This document shows, piece by piece, positions 27,929 to 38,085 of a stretch of 39,169 nt of DNA (positions within the stretch are counted from its first letter, which is position 1; each line of letters starts with the position of its first letter). The notes under the pieces are model-generated. The model saw only the letters and a list, made by a program, of their open reading frames with translations. It ran no database searches and was not told the DNA's origin. The DNA comes from Hondaea fermentalgiana (lineage: Eukaryota > Sar > Bigyra > Thraustochytrida > Thraustochytriidae). The DNA is taken from assembly GCA_014084085.1 (NCBI GenBank), contig NPFB01000033.1, positions 1 to 39,169 of the forward strand. Reading direction: 5' to 3'. The translations under genes and the position numbers were made by a program.

Positions 27929-28603
27929 ATGCTGGTGGGCGAGCTCCTGGCGAGGCCGGTGTGCCACTTTCTGGGGTACCTGTACCCGGCGTACCAGAGC
28001 TACAAGGCGGTCAAGGCGAACGACCCGTCACTGCACACGCAGTGGCTAACGTTCTGGATCGTCAACACGTACTTTAGCTTTGCAGAGACCTTTGGGGATA
28101 CCCTGCTGTCGTGGCTGCCGTTCTACTACGAAGCGAAAGTCGCAGTGCTCATCTGGCTCGTGGCGCCACAGTTTAAAGGCGCGACTAAAATCTATGAACG
28201 CGTGGTGGACCCCTACCTGCACCGCTACGAGAAGGACATCGACGCAAACCTTGACCACGTCAAGCGCCGGTCTGCGCGCGAACTGGGTAACCTCTCTCGC
28301 CTCGGCATCGAGCATTTGCGGTCGCATAGTGCCGAGTTCCTCCGGCTGGGCCAGAGCGTTCTCCTCAAGCAACTCGCCACCGAAGCCGCACAGCGCGACG
28401 AAGGCGTGGGCCAAACCAATGCCGCGACGTCCTCGTCGTCAGTGTCGGCCACCAGAGCGACCATTGTGAGGCTTGATAGCGACCTCGACGAGAATAAAAT
28501 TGTCGACGAACTTGATGCCGACTTTGGTCCTGACCTCCCGGACTCGGTCAGCAGTGACGAAAACGTTGACGAGAAAGACGACGATTACTTTGACAGCGAC
28601 TGA
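27929..28603 (+). CDS. REEP/TB2-DP1/HVA22 family ER membrane protein
   Basis: 224 residues. Family members insert wedge-like hairpins into the ER membrane, shape tubules and act in traffic or ER turnover. The TB2/DP1/HVA22 domain spans about residues 5-100: GYLYPAYQSYKAVKAND, then TQWLTFWIVNTYFSFAETF, LLSWLPFYYEAKVAVLIWLV and GATKIYERVVDPYLHRYEKD, with the conserved Pro/Tyr and aromatic residues in place. After it comes a helical stretch (about 105-150) and a strongly acidic tail (DELDADFGPDLPD, ending DDDYFDSD). The ATG at 27929 is the start: homology begins within 12 residues and everything upstream is repeat DNA. It converges on BMS1, 441 bp between stops. Confidence 0.92.
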   Translation: MLVGELLARPVCHFLGYLYPAYQSYKAVKANDPSLHTQWLTFWIVNTYFSFAETFGDTLLSWLPFYYEAKVAVLIWLVAPQFKGATKIYERVVDPYLHRYEKDIDANLDHVKRRSARELGNLSRLGIEHLRSHSAEFLRLGQSVLLKQLATEAAQRDEGVGQTNAATSSSSVSATRATIVRLDSDLDENKIVDELDADFGPDLPDSVSSDENVDEKDDDYFDSD

Positions 28604-29044
28604 TGCAAAGCCGTGATGCCCTTCATCTTGGCGTCTTTTCATGAGGTCGTTTTCTTAGAATCAATTTCTCTCACTGTGCACTGCGACTGGATGCCGTACG
28701 ATGTTCCTGGAGACATACTATCTTATACCTATCAATGTAAAAATTATTTGGGACTCTTTTGCAGCATGCTCTTCCTCTTTCTTCTCGCATTGTCTCTCTT
28801 TGGGAGATCAGAAAAAAAAATGGAAGGAAACAGAGCCTTGGCCCGTTCGGAATTGCGCATTGCCTCACGTAATCATTGAAAATTTAAATTCCAAACTTTC
28901 CACATCACTTACAGATCGTGCTCGTTTGCAGAACTGGATGGGAGAGTAGCTAGCGAAAACGCCACAACAATGACCGCATGCAGCACAACTGCAAAGTATG
29001 CGCTACGTTTTACCTTTACTATCAGAAACCTATGTCACTTGCGC
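28604..29044. other. Convergent intergenic region, REEP / BMS1
   Basis: AT-richer than the flanking genes, with no open frame of note. It serves as the 3' flank of both converging genes. Confidence 0.7.
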
Positions 29045-32000
29045 TCAGCGCCTGCGTTTGTTGTTCTCGTAGCGCTCCTTGAGGCCGAGCTCACGCATCG
29101 CCCGCTTACGTTTCTCGCGCTTCGCATCGTCAAATTTGGCCGCTTCGAGAGCAAGCTTCTTCTCATGATCCTTGTGTCTGGCCGCGTTCTTCTGCTTCTG
29201 CTTCTTCACCTTGTCGTTCTTGATTGAAGTCAGTTGCTGGATCAGCGTGGAGACCTTCTTTTCGTGGTTCGAAAGTACCACCGCCTTGCGCGTTCCGGTA
29301 ATTGCCCTCGAGCGCTGCTTTGCGCGAGTCTTGGTTGCCTGCGACGCGCCAGTCTCTTGCTTGGGCTTGGAAGCAAAAGGAAGGCGCTTCTCTAGGCTTT
29401 GGGAGATGACCAACTTGTTGAAGGTCCGCGGCTTGCGCTTGATCTCCTTGTACAGCGAGTCCTTGTTCAGCGGTACCGATAGCTTGTTTTCGTAGCGGAG
29501 CTGGGCCACGTTTCGCATGAGCGCAAGTTGCAGGTCGTCCGCGCCGGGCATTCCCATCGCGGAATCTTCGAGCTCGGCATCCTCGTCATCGACAATCTCG
29601 CCCGCCTCAATGGCCTCCTCGCGTTGCCGCTGCTTCTTCTCAAGCCGGCGCTTCTCCTTGTCTGTGAGAGCTGCAATAGGCCGCTCGCGCAGCAAAGAAG
29701 TAATGGGGTTAAAGAACTTCTTCGGAATCACAGGGACCCAGGTTCTGCAAAAGACAATGTCACTCATGAGAATCTTGTCCTCAAACGTGGCACGGAATCC
29801 ACCAGGTCGTTTGTCAGCCTTTTTGATCATACCTCGGATGCCGCTCACTGTGCGCAACGCAGCGCCCTCGAAACGGGCGACCTCGAGCTCCGTGTTGAAC
29901 ATGCCTTTGATGAATGCAGTGTTCTTGAGGATCTTGTAGGGCTCACCGACGAGTTTGAGCTTTTTGACGATCTTGCACGACTGATTGAGTTCGAGCAGCG
30001 TGCCCGTGGCGCAAATACGGAACCTCGACTGGTTCTCACGCAAATCTTGGTACGCGAGAAATCCGGTATTGGGTGCTGTGGCCGGGCCCCAAAAGACCGC
30101 CTCGCAATGCATGTGCTCTGGCGTGTACTTGAGCATGCGCTGGCGCTCGTTCGTTATGTCCTCGATTGAATAAACGGGCATCGTCTGGAAGCGTCTCCAG
30201 CCAAGGGAAATGACGAGCGGATCGTTCGTCTTGAGGATCTTGGGAAACCAACGGTGCTTTTTGATACGCACACGCAGGTACGAGAGACCGCTCTCGTGGG
30301 GATTGAGGCCACCAAGAATAACCGGAGCGCGGGCATCGAAATTCTGTACAAACTCACATGGCACTTTGCGCAGCTCGATTCGAACATAGCGTCCGGCACG
30401 AATACCCTCCAGTTTTACGCGAGTGGCTTCGTCGAGATCAGCGAATTCGCTGGAGTTCAGCGCTTCTTGCGCGGCGGCGCGCTCTCGTAGCTCGTTCAGG
30501 AAAGCTTCGTCATCCTCTTCCTCTTCCTCTTCACCTTCGCCCGTCTTGCTCTTGCCCGGCTTCTTACCGGACGCGTTCTCTTCATCGGCCTCGTCCGCTT
30601 CGGCATCCTCTTCTCGAAGCCCGTTCATGTCGTGCTGCAGGTCAAACGAGACTTTCTTGGCAGCCTTTTCAACGGCGTTGCGGAGTCGTTCCTCCTCCAT
30701 TGCCTTCTCGGGATCTTGCGGCATTTCGTCCTCGTCCTCCTCGTCGTACTCGTCTTCGTCTTCTTCGTCTTCATCGTCGTCGTCGTCACCTTTTCCGTTC
30801 TGCTCTTCGAGATCCTCAAAGTCGCCATACACGGCGTCTTCTTCATCAGAGCCCACGCTTGCTTGGTCGTTGTCCTCGCCATTTGCGCTTGGCTCGCCGC
30901 CATTGCCCCAGTCTCCAGTGACAAACCGGTTCCTGATGGTCTCACGCACACGCTTCATGGCCCATTCGCGAAGATTTGCGTCACGAACCAGATTAAAGCC
31001 GCAATCGTACGCGTCGATATTCTTGAGCGTCAAGTCGTCGTCATCCTCGTCGTCTCCGTTGCTCGCCTCGCGATTCTGGCCTGTCGGCGCACGAAGCGTA
31101 AAGAATTCGTCATCAGAGGAGTCGTCGTCCGAGTCATCACCATCATCGGCTGCCTTGCTCACACCCTTGCGCGCATCAGATGAAGCAGATCCGTCACCAG
31201 CCTCGCCGTAGACCATGTCCATCACGTTGGCGACTCGCTTTTTCCGCTCTTGGAAAGATGCTGTTGCCTTCTCCATCAGGTTCGACTTCCAGCGCGCGGT
31301 TTCCTTCTCGTCATCGTCATCGTCATCGTCGTCGTCATCCCCGGCGGAATTCTCATTCTCGTCGGCGCTGTCTTCCTCGCTATCGTCACTGCTGGCATCC
31401 ATTTTGCTTTCGGTCTTCGACTCGACGAGGTCATCGCGAGTAATCGCCTTGGAGTTCTTGAAGAGCTGAAGACCGGAAGATTCGAGGTGATCGTCGAGGC
31501 CCGTGCCGACCTTTTGCAGATCTTGCACGAGCTTGACGCCCTCCACAACATCATCGTCCTCGTCTTCGCTATCCACCTCGCTGTCGCTATCGTCGCTATC
31601 GTCGTCGTCCTCATCAGCGTCACTGTCATGCGCAAGTTCGAGGTCTTCTTGACGGGTGAAGTTGACCTCGGGAAGATTAATGTATACCGCGTCCTTGTCG
31701 AACATGACGTTGCCGATGTTCGACATGGGCGCGTAGAGAAGAGTCTCCTTGGCGTTGAGAGCGCGATTGCGCTTAAGTTCACTTTCCTTGCCTGGCAATG
31801 GGCACGGGTCCGGAAGTGCTGACACCTTGTGAAGGACAAAGTCGCCTACACCCGCCATGTGAACCTGCATCCCCTCCTTGAACTGGGTTCCACGCACATA
31901 ACCGAAGAGTGCGAGCGTGCGATCTGTCTTCGGGTCCTCTTGGACTTGGCGACTATCGGTAATATCTTCGAAACGGTCCACAATGGCGTATGGGTGCGTG

Positions 32001-32752
32001 TTGCGCCACGTGAGAGGGCGGAACTTGATAATGGAGATGAACCGACTCAAGTTGATGATCTCGTTCTTGCGATACTTGTTGTTGATGACCCCGCTCAGAT
32101 AAAAGAGTTTGGCGCCCTGGTAAATCTCAGTCCAAAATCTGTCTTTGAGCCGCTTCTTGAGTTTCTTCAGGCTCTTGTTGTCTCTAAACTTGTCAAGATG
32201 CGTGAGAACGCCCATGACCTTGGGGAAACCGTGCAACTGGAGAATATTGAGAAACTCAAAGGTCTGCATCTCGAAGCCAACACTAGCGTCAATAACCAAA
32301 AGAACTAGGTCTGCAACCTTGGCCAGATCAGTCATGGCGTTGACATCGTTGGGACATTCGAAGAGCGTGACGCGGCGGTTCTTGCCCGTGACAACGGTGA
32401 TTGGGCCCTCGATCTTGGTCACAGTGTGCTTGGTCCACTTCTTGACGAGTGAGCGGATCAAGGTGGACTTGCCGCTACCAGGTGGGCCGTGGACGACGAC
32501 CGAGACGGGAGGCGGCTCTTTGGCCTGTCGGTCGACGAGGCGCACTACATGTTTACGCTGAGCTTGATCCAGTCTACGCTGCTGCTCCATCTTCTTCCTA
32601 CCAGCATGGGCCACGGTGAAGGCCTTGAAGCTAGCGCCTTGGTGCCGGGGGGCGACCCCATTGGCCTGCTTGGCCTCGGCATGGCGAGCCTTCTTGTTTG
32701 CCTTGGCACCGCTCTTGGCCACGCGGTGCTGTTTCTTCGCCGCGTCCTCCAT
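29045..32752 (-). CDS. BMS1: Ribosome biogenesis GTPase BMS1
   Basis: 1235 residues, close to the ~1180-1280 of known BMS1. BMS1 is a nucleolar GTPase of the small-subunit processome, working with RCL1 in 18S rRNA maturation. The N-terminus is basic (KKQHR...[13 protein letters not shown]); the GTPase domain has [19 protein letters not shown] with the P-loop at 89-96, [19 protein letters not shown], and THLDKF in place of NKxD, as is usual in this family. Long acidic Asp/Glu stretches interrupt the middle (about 370-405, 455-485 and 650-680). The conserved C-terminal domain starts near 790 ([17 protein letters not shown]) and includes [17 protein letters not shown] and [24 protein letters not shown]. 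The tail is basic (ENNKRRR). There is no intron. The ATG at 32752 is placed exactly at the family N-terminus. It is divergent from RRP1. Confidence 0.97.
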   Translation of the reverse strand: MEDAAKKQHRVAKSGAKANKKARHAEAKQANGVAPRHQGASFKAFTVAHAGRKKMEQQRRLDQAQRKHVVRLVDRQAKEPPPVSVVVHGPPGSGKSTLIRSLVKKWTKHTVTKIEGPITVVTGKNRRVTLFECPNDVNAMTDLAKVADLVLLVIDASVGFEMQTFEFLNILQLHGFPKVMGVLTHLDKFRDNKSLKKLKKRLKDRFWTEIYQGAKLFYLSGVINNKYRKNEIINLSRFISIIKFRPLTWRNTHPYAIVDRFEDITDSRQVQEDPKTDRTLALFGYVRGTQFKEGMQVHMAGVGDFVLHKVSALPDPCPLPGKESELKRNRALNAKETLLYAPMSNIGNVMFDKDAVYINLPEVNFTRQEDLELAHDSDADEDDDDSDDSDSEVDSEDEDDDVVEGVKLVQDLQKVGTGLDDHLESSGLQLFKNSKAITRDDLVESKTESKMDASSDDSEEDSADENENSAGDDDDDDDDDDEKETARWKSNLMEKATASFQERKKRVANVMDMVYGEAGDGSASSDARKGVSKAADDGDDSDDDSSDDEFFTLRAPTGQNREASNGDDEDDDDLTLKNIDAYDCGFNLVRDANLREWAMKRVRETIRNRFVTGDWGNGGEPSANGEDNDQASVGSDEEDAVYGDFEDLEEQNGKGDDDDDEDEEDEDEYDEEDEDEMPQDPEKAMEEERLRNAVEKAAKKVSFDLQHDMNGLREEDAEADEADEENASGKKPGKSKTGEGEEEEEEDDEAFLNELRERAAAQEALNSSEFADLDEATRVKLEGIRAGRYVRIELRKVPCEFVQNFDARAPVILGGLNPHESGLSYLRVRIKKHRWFPKILKTNDPLVISLGWRRFQTMPVYSIEDITNERQRMLKYTPEHMHCEAVFWGPATAPNTGFLAYQDLRENQSRFRICATGTLLELNQSCKIVKKLKLVGEPYKILKNTAFIKGMFNTELEVARFEGAALRTVSGIRGMIKKADKRPGGFRATFEDKILMSDIVFCRTWVPVIPKKFFNPITSLLRERPIAALTDKEKRRLEKKQRQREEAIEAGEIVDDEDAELEDSAMGMPGADDLQLALMRNVAQLRYENKLSVPLNKDSLYKEIKRKPRTFNKLVISQSLEKRLPFASKPKQETGASQATKTRAKQRSRAITGTRKAVVLSNHEKKVSTLIQQLTSIKNDKVKKQKQKNAARHKDHEKKLALEAAKFDDAKREKRKRAMRELGLKERYENNKRRR

Positions 32753-33468
32753 GGTTGTTATGAATCACCTCAAGCAGACGCAGCCGGCCTCGACACGATG
32801 GAGAATACCTCGCTCGGGCCTTGCTTGCTTTGCTTGCTAATTTGGTCGGCCTTTGCTCAGCCAGAGTCGTCGGGTCCCAGGTCCAAGTCGCCTGCGCCCT
32901 CTTGCGTCTCGCGACGGATTAACTCGCGCCAAGCCGACGCTTGCGCAGCTCCGAACGTCTCGCGCGGGTCTCCGCGCGACCCGCTCGCGGTCCTCCGGAG
33001 GCCCGCCCGCGCAGCCGTCGCCGCGCGAACCAGTTCCACTCGCCCGGCCCGAACAAGCTTTGCCGCCACCCACCCACCGACCCGAGTCCACCCAAGGCCA
33101 CCCGTCGAAAGGGTTGCGCAGCCGTTACGAAACGCGTAACGCTTTCAGCGCCGTTTCGAAGCGCGCGTGCCCACAACGCAATGCAAGCACGAAAGGAAGG
33201 GGGAAACCGTCATAAACGACGAAACGTCGTAACGTCGAAACGGTGGTGGGCTGGTGAGTGGCTGCGCCAGTCCCGCTGCGCAGAATCGGTTTGCCTTGGT
33301 CTGCGTCGACGTGCTTCGCGCTCGAGCGAGCGCGCGAGGCCGCGGTCGGAGACGGCCTCGAAAATCGGGGAGGAGAGCACTGGCCGCGAAAGGCCTTGAA
33401 GCTTTAGGCGAGACGTGCGGCACCTCTCGTCGCCGGCTCGGTCGACGCGTGGTTCGAGGAGTAAAACT
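32753..33468. promoter_or_regulatory. Bidirectional promoter region, BMS1 / RRP1
   Basis: 716 bp between the start codons of two ribosome-assembly genes. In the half nearer RRP1 lies a cluster of related motifs: GTTACG-AAACG-CGTAAC (33124-33140), an inverted CCGTTTCGAA just after it, the palindrome ACGACG-AAA-CGTCGT (33216-33230), and TCGAAACG directly following. A co-regulatory role is inferred from position and symmetry only. Confidence 0.6.
33124..33243. promoter_or_regulatory. Cluster of palindromic ACGAAACG/CGTTTCG motifs
   Basis: Four copies of a CGAAACG-like core, three forward and one inverted, within 120 bp; two copies lie inside perfect inverted repeats (33124-33140 with GTTACG/CGTAAC arms, and 33216-33230 with ACGACG/CGTCGT arms). 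This is the pattern expected of a dimeric transcription factor site, about 225-345 bp upstream of RRP1 and 370-490 bp upstream of BMS1. The factor is unknown. Confidence 0.5.
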
Positions 33469-35346
33469 ATGGCGCCGCGTAAGGAGGACCCGCCCAAGGC
33501 GGTGAAGAAGGCCCAGGTCAAGGCTCAGGCTGAGGCCAAGAGCGAAGCGAAAGAAGTGCAAGAAGAGTCGGCGCCCAGCACGACGGAAGTTATTGCCTTT
33601 GCGAAAAAGCTCGCGTCGAACAAAAAGGATGAGCGAGAGCAAACCTTGTTGGCCTTGCGGGCTTGGCTCAAGGCACGCGAAAAGGCGGCCGGGACCTTTG
33701 AGGAGATCGAGCTGCTCAAACTCTGGAAGGGCCTCTTTTACTGCCTTTGGATGTCGGACAAGGTTGCTGTGCAGCAGCAGCTCGCCGAGGATCTCGCGGC
33801 CCTCGTGCACGTTTTTAAGAAAAAGGCCAACACGGCCATTTTTATTCGTGCCTTTTACAAGACCATGCTTCGCGAGTGGCCGGGCCTCGACAAGTGGCGC
33901 GTTGACAAGTTCTACTCTCTCGTGCGTTACTTTTTCCGCGAGACCCTCGTCTGGATGCAAAAGCGCTCGTGCCTCGAGCTCTGGGGTTGCGTCCTTCGTG
34001 ACGACCTTCTTTTGCACAAACCCAACGGACTGCGTCTTCATATGGCCGATATCTTCTTAGACGAGGTCTTTGCCACGGAGACGGACTCGAAGCTCTCTGC
34101 AGAGGAGCTCCAGGAGCTTTTGAGTCCCTTTTATTGTGTCCTGGGCTGCTGCGACAGCGACGCGGTCGTCCGCCACACGCTCAAGGTGGTTTTCGACCCG
34201 CTACTCGAAGACCGCCCCATGGCGAACTTGGACCTCAAGACGGTCGCACAGAGTATCTTTGCGATTGCAGCAGACGCCGAAGATGTCAGTGACACGCAGC
34301 GTGACATGCTGTATGACACGTACAGCGATATTCGAAGCAAGATTGGCGGTGCAATGGGCGACACACTTGTGGTCGAAGACTACGACGAGGGTGACGACGA
34401 TGCTGAGGACGATGATGACGAGGAGGAGGAGGAGGAGGAAGAAGAAGAAGAGGAGGAGGAAGAGGAAGAGGTCGACACGGACGAGGCTCATCGCGACCTC
34501 ATGCAGGAGTTTGAACAAATGGGAGAAGACGGAAGCGACGACGAAGAAGAAGAGGCCGCAGTAGAACAGGCAAAAAAGGAGGCGCGAGCGACACCAAAGA
34601 AAAAGGCTGCTGCTTCCACACCAGTATCCTCAAAAAAGTCGACCAAGAAGGCGAAAGCCAGTGAGGCGAAAGCACAGTCGGCATCCGAGGCTGTCGATGA
34701 CGCTGATGCTGATGCTGATGCCGATGCTGTTGCTTCTTCTCCTGCGGCAAGTGCCAAGAAATCAAAAAAGGTCAAGACCTCCAAGCCTGAGACCCCGCAG
34801 AGCAAGAAAAAGTCAAAACGCGACGCCGCTGTGCCGGTGAAAGAAGATCTGGAAGCCGAGGATGACGTGGCCTCGCCCGCCCGGGGCAAGAATGTAGTGG
34901 CGGAGGTTATTCTCACGCCCGAACAAAATACCTCATCAGATGCATCCTCTTCTTCTTCGAAGAAGAAGACAAAGACAAAGAAGTCAACATCAAAGAAAGA
35001 CATTGGTCTGCCACCTGTGCCGGACAACAAGACGAATTCAGCCAAGAAGCGCATCAGGTTCGCTCTGGAATCCACTCAATCTCTGGACCATCGCGTGAGT
35101 ATGAAACGCTTGAAAACGACCCCCGTGAAACCCGCATCCAAGGCCACTGCGCCACTTACGGGATTGCTCAAGGTCACGAGCACGCCTGAGACTACAAAAG
35201 GCGGTAAGCGCGCTGCACAGACTGAGAAGAAGCCGCGATCGACCCTGAAACAGGGTCTTGCCGCAGCGCGCAAGAACACAATCCTCAATTCTGCTCCAAA
35301 GCCTCGTCGTCGTGAGCAGCGCGCGCGCGCCGAGGATTTTTTCTGA
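33469..35346 (+). CDS. RRP1: Ribosomal RNA processing protein 1 (RRP1/NOP52 family)
   Basis: 625 residues. RRP1 is a nucleolar factor for 27S pre-rRNA processing in the large-subunit pathway. The conserved helical N-terminal domain covers about residues 40-290: FAKKLASNKKDEREQTLLAL, LWKGLFYCLWMSDKVAVQQQ, FIRAFYKTMLREWPGLDKWR, KFYSLVRYFFRETLVWM and NGLRLHMADIFLDEV, all in family order. It is followed by a very acidic region including a near-continuous run of about 17 Glu (around 313-336) and then a long Lys/Ala/Ser-rich disordered tail with an alternating DADADA patch. The C-terminus ends in basic RRREQRARAEDFF. The ATG at 33469 is the first ATG of the frame; codons before it look like leader. 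It is divergent from BMS1 and convergent on the RRM gene. No intron. Confidence 0.93.
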   Translation: MAPRKEDPPKAVKKAQVKAQAEAKSEAKEVQEESAPSTTEVIAFAKKLASNKKDEREQTLLALRAWLKAREKAAGTFEEIELLKLWKGLFYCLWMSDKVAVQQQLAEDLAALVHVFKKKANTAIFIRAFYKTMLREWPGLDKWRVDKFYSLVRYFFRETLVWMQKRSCLELWGCVLRDDLLLHKPNGLRLHMADIFLDEVFATETDSKLSAEELQELLSPFYCVLGCCDSDAVVRHTLKVVFDPLLEDRPMANLDLKTVAQSIFAIAADAEDVSDTQRDMLYDTYSDIRSKIGGAMGDTLVVEDYDEGDDDAEDDDDEEEEEEEEEEEEEEEEEVDTDEAHRDLMQEFEQMGEDGSDDEEEEAAVEQAKKEARATPKKKAAASTPVSSKKSTKKAKASEAKAQSASEAVDDADADADADAVASSPAASAKKSKKVKTSKPETPQSKKKSKRDAAVPVKEDLEAEDDVASPARGKNVVAEVILTPEQNTSSDASSSSSKKKTKTKKSTSKKDIGLPPVPDNKTNSAKKRIRFALESTQSLDHRVSMKRLKTTPVKPASKATAPLTGLLKVTSTPETTKGGKRAAQTEKKPRSTLKQGLAAARKNTILNSAPKPRRREQRARAEDFF

Positions 35347-35849
35347 GCTCTTTGAAGAAATCCGCGACGAAGAGAGTAGGGAAGGTGAATGGCGACCGCG
35401 TCTCTGCTCGGATCGTATACATGCCTCTGGCATCCATGCTGCCGGGGCTCTCTTTTGGCTTTTCTTCTATAAAAAGACAGGGAAGTGTGCGTGTGCAGAT
35501 GGTCTCGAGCAGAGTGCTTGCGCATGCAAGCAAGGAAGACGTAAGGAAGACCTGCTTCACACCAAAAGAGAATGCGCCAAGGCAAAGGAAAGAGAACGAA
35601 TGAAAGAGAGAGAAAGAAAGAAAGGAAGAAAGAGAAAGTCATCTTTTATGCACGTGTCGTGTCGTGTCGTGTCTTGTTGTGTTTCTCATATGATGTTTCT
35701 ATGTGCGAACAGATCGAATGTGTCGACGCGAAAGCAACCTTTCTTTTCGTTGATTGCTGCGGCGTGAGGACACGATCCGGCGATTGGAGATGCCAAGATG
35801 GCATCAAGGTTTTGTCTTCCAAAACTAGGTAAACAGGTTTTCATTTGTT
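35347..35849. other. Convergent intergenic region, RRP1 / RRM gene
   Basis: Contains a purine-rich GAAA/GAGA stretch (about 35588-35638) followed by a 5-bp CGTGT array (35653-35682). No gene seen. Confidence 0.7.
35653..35682 (+). repeat. 5-bp (CGTGT) array
   Basis: Four perfect CGTGT units and two degenerate ones in the shared 3' flank of two converging genes. Confidence 0.85.
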
Positions 35850-37163
35850 TCAAGGCTGGTCCACAAGCCGCGCCTTGTAGCCCTTTTCGCGCAAACCCTT
35901 GACTGCCGCCTGCGCAAACTTGGTGTCCATGAAAGTCACATAGCCCTTGAGTACACCGGTGACCACGTCACTCGTTACGCGCAGGTGCACAATGGAACCG
36001 TAGATCTGGCACATGGCCAGGAGTTTGTGTGAATTCGTACCGCGCTCGAGGCCGTCGACGCGAATGAAATGCGAGTTTGTAACGGGCGGCTTTTTGCTCG
36101 CTGTGATGCCGCGACGAATGCGTGGAACTTCTCCGGGGGCCATGGTGTATCGACGGGGCGCATCGCCAAAGCTGCTGGCGGACGCCGACTTGTTGAGCAT
36201 TGTCTCGGCATCGCCAAACACCTCTTCCTGAACCGGTGAGGCTCCGGTGCTGGCGCCAGCAGGCACAGAGCTCTTCGTAGACGAGGCGCTCGATGGGCGG
36301 TGCGCGAGCTTGGGCATGCCTCCCACCTTGGAGAGGAGCTTTTTGATGGTTTCATCCTGCTCCTTGTTTTTCATTTCGAGTCTGCGCTTGCTCGAGACCA
36401 GCTGGGCATTCTTGCGTTTGAGTTCGTTGATCTGGCGAACCAGCTCGTCCTTTTCCTTCTTTTGCTCTTTGAACTTGGATTGCATGGCGCCAAGCTTGGT
36501 CTGCGTCTCCTTGAGCTTGATGTCCATGCCGTTGAGACGGTTTTGCCGCGTGTAATCGAGCTTCTCGCGCTTGATGAGCTCCTCCTTGAGCTCGTGCACA
36601 ACGTGGCTCTCCGAGAGGTGCGTGTTTCCTGGGAGCGCGGAGCTGCCTCCGAAGGAAACGCGGCGACCCGATGAGGACAGAGAGGAGCCCTTACCGCCCA
36701 GCGAGACGCGACGCCGCATACCCCGTGCATGGCCGTGCGTCTCGAGACCCTCAGTCCCGGCCAGCGTTTGTCGCCTCTGCTGTTCATGGCCCAAGCCAGC
36801 GTGCTGCCGCGCCTTGTCTCTGGTGAAGCGCTTATCGAGCGCTGAAAGGTCGCTGGTGAATTCCTCTTCTTCTCCCGCGGTCTCCTCCTCGCGCACCGGG
36901 GAGCAAGGCTGGCCAGGTTTGACACGAAGGCTCTCCACCCGTGGGTTGAAAGAGACGCCAGGGCTGGCCTTGGTCGCGGACCCGGGCGTCTTCGACGCCG
37001 AGGACGGCGTGCCGGTTGCTCTCGGCGTTCCGGATGCCGTAGAGAACGATGTTGGTCTATGTTTACCAATAGTGGCATTCAAACACGAACGTCCCGGGCT
37101 CGCCGCCCCGAGGTTCACTTTCGCGCCATCATTCTCCTTCATCGTCTGTTGATGCCCGTTCAT
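35850..37163 (-). CDS. Coiled-coil protein with C-terminal RRM-like domain
   Basis: 437 residues, unrecognised as a whole. Residues 1-185 are Ser/Thr/Pro-rich and likely disordered, with several SP/TP sites and two near-identical RRVS[LF]GG motifs (151-157 and 167-173). A coiled coil spans about 187-280 (ELKEELIKREKLDYTRQNRL onward). A second disordered linker with RRYT follows, then an RRM-like fold at 364-434: SHFIRVDGLERGTNSHKLL supplies RNP2 (IRVDGL) and LKGYVTFMD supplies RNP1. RRM domains bind RNA or proteins; here the domain sits at the extreme C-terminus. The RRxS motifs fit the basophilic (PKA-type) kinase consensus. The ATG at 37163 is the first ATG; a longer frame upstream has only a TTG. 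Met8 is an alternative. The role is unknown; an RNA-linked cytoskeletal adaptor is only a guess. Confidence 0.82.
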   Translation of the reverse strand: MNGHQQTMKENDGAKVNLGAASPGRSCLNATIGKHRPTSFSTASGTPRATGTPSSASKTPGSATKASPGVSFNPRVESLRVKPGQPCSPVREEETAGEEEEFTSDLSALDKRFTRDKARQHAGLGHEQQRRQTLAGTEGLETHGHARGMRRRVSLGGKGSSLSSSGRRVSFGGSSALPGNTHLSESHVVHELKEELIKREKLDYTRQNRLNGMDIKLKETQTKLGAMQSKFKEQKKEKDELVRQINELKRKNAQLVSSKRRLEMKNKEQDETIKKLLSKVGGMPKLAHRPSSASSTKSSVPAGASTGASPVQEEVFGDAETMLNKSASASSFGDAPRRYTMAPGEVPRIRRGITASKKPPVTNSHFIRVDGLERGTNSHKLLAMCQIYGSIVHLRVTSDVVTGVLKGYVTFMDTKFAQAAVKGLREKGYKARLVDQP

Positions 37164-38085
37164 GAGCAACCTCGAGTTCCTCGAAAAAACGAAGCGAGAC
37201 GGTGATTTCGACAAAATCAGACGAAACAAGTAGCTTCTCGACGTTAAAAGGAATCACGCTTCCCTCGTCGAGTCCAACTCCAGGTGCACGTGCACGTACG
37301 AGTACGCCTCACCAAGGAGCTTTAGCTGGGACGTGCGACGCGTCAGGCAGGCCCAGGTCCTGGGCCTTTTGGCCTTCGACCTGGCCCCTCCTGGGCGTCT
37401 GCGTCTCTGCAGCGAGCTAGCTGCCTCGGGCCGCTCGCTCGCTCCAGTTCTCCGCGCGTCCTCTCGCTCGCCGCCTCTGCCTACCCGTGCGCTTGCCTGC
37501 CTCGCGCGCGACTCGGGGCCTCGCGGTTGATTGCATTCTGGCGCCGGACTCTGCGCGAGACCGGCAGTAAAACCGCCAGGGGTGTGCGTTCGTCGCACCA
37601 GACTTCCGCCTCTAACATGGGTATATGGTAGTTGGCTTGATGATTCTGGTAAGAGCAAAATAAAATTTTAGGCGCCTTAATTAGGCCGCTGAGGACTAGT
37701 AAGAGGAGGGATGAAATGGCGCTCTGGCGGGATGCTTAAGGTCTCTAGGAGGACCCATTGTTGAGGATGTCAGATTCACGGGGAAGGAAGGGGCAAGAAG
37801 CGATGCGCGACAGAGACAGGAAACAGGTCAAGGATTTGATTGAGATAGAGATATTTCATGTGATGAGGGGAAGAGTGTAATTAATGACGGAAAGCACGAC
37901 TCCGCTTTAACAGCGGCAAAATTCTGCATTCTACGGAAAAAACTTTGCTTTGCTTTGTTTTGCTCTTGTTTTGTCTTGCTTTGATTCGCTTGAGCAAGTA
38001 TCTATTTTTCGAAATGAGAAGACAGACAAAGAAGAACTGGACGTCCATCGATACCTTGCATTTGTTGTCAAGTTTTGGCAAAGCT
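37164..38085. other. Intergenic region between two minus-strand genes
   Basis: 922 bp. It includes the promoter of the RRM gene at its left end and the 3' flank of the RIIa gene at its right end. A TTTGC/TTTTG pentamer-like tract lies at about 37943-37992. Composition shifts from GC-rich (37300-37560) to AT-rich (37640-38080). No gene recognised. Confidence 0.65.
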
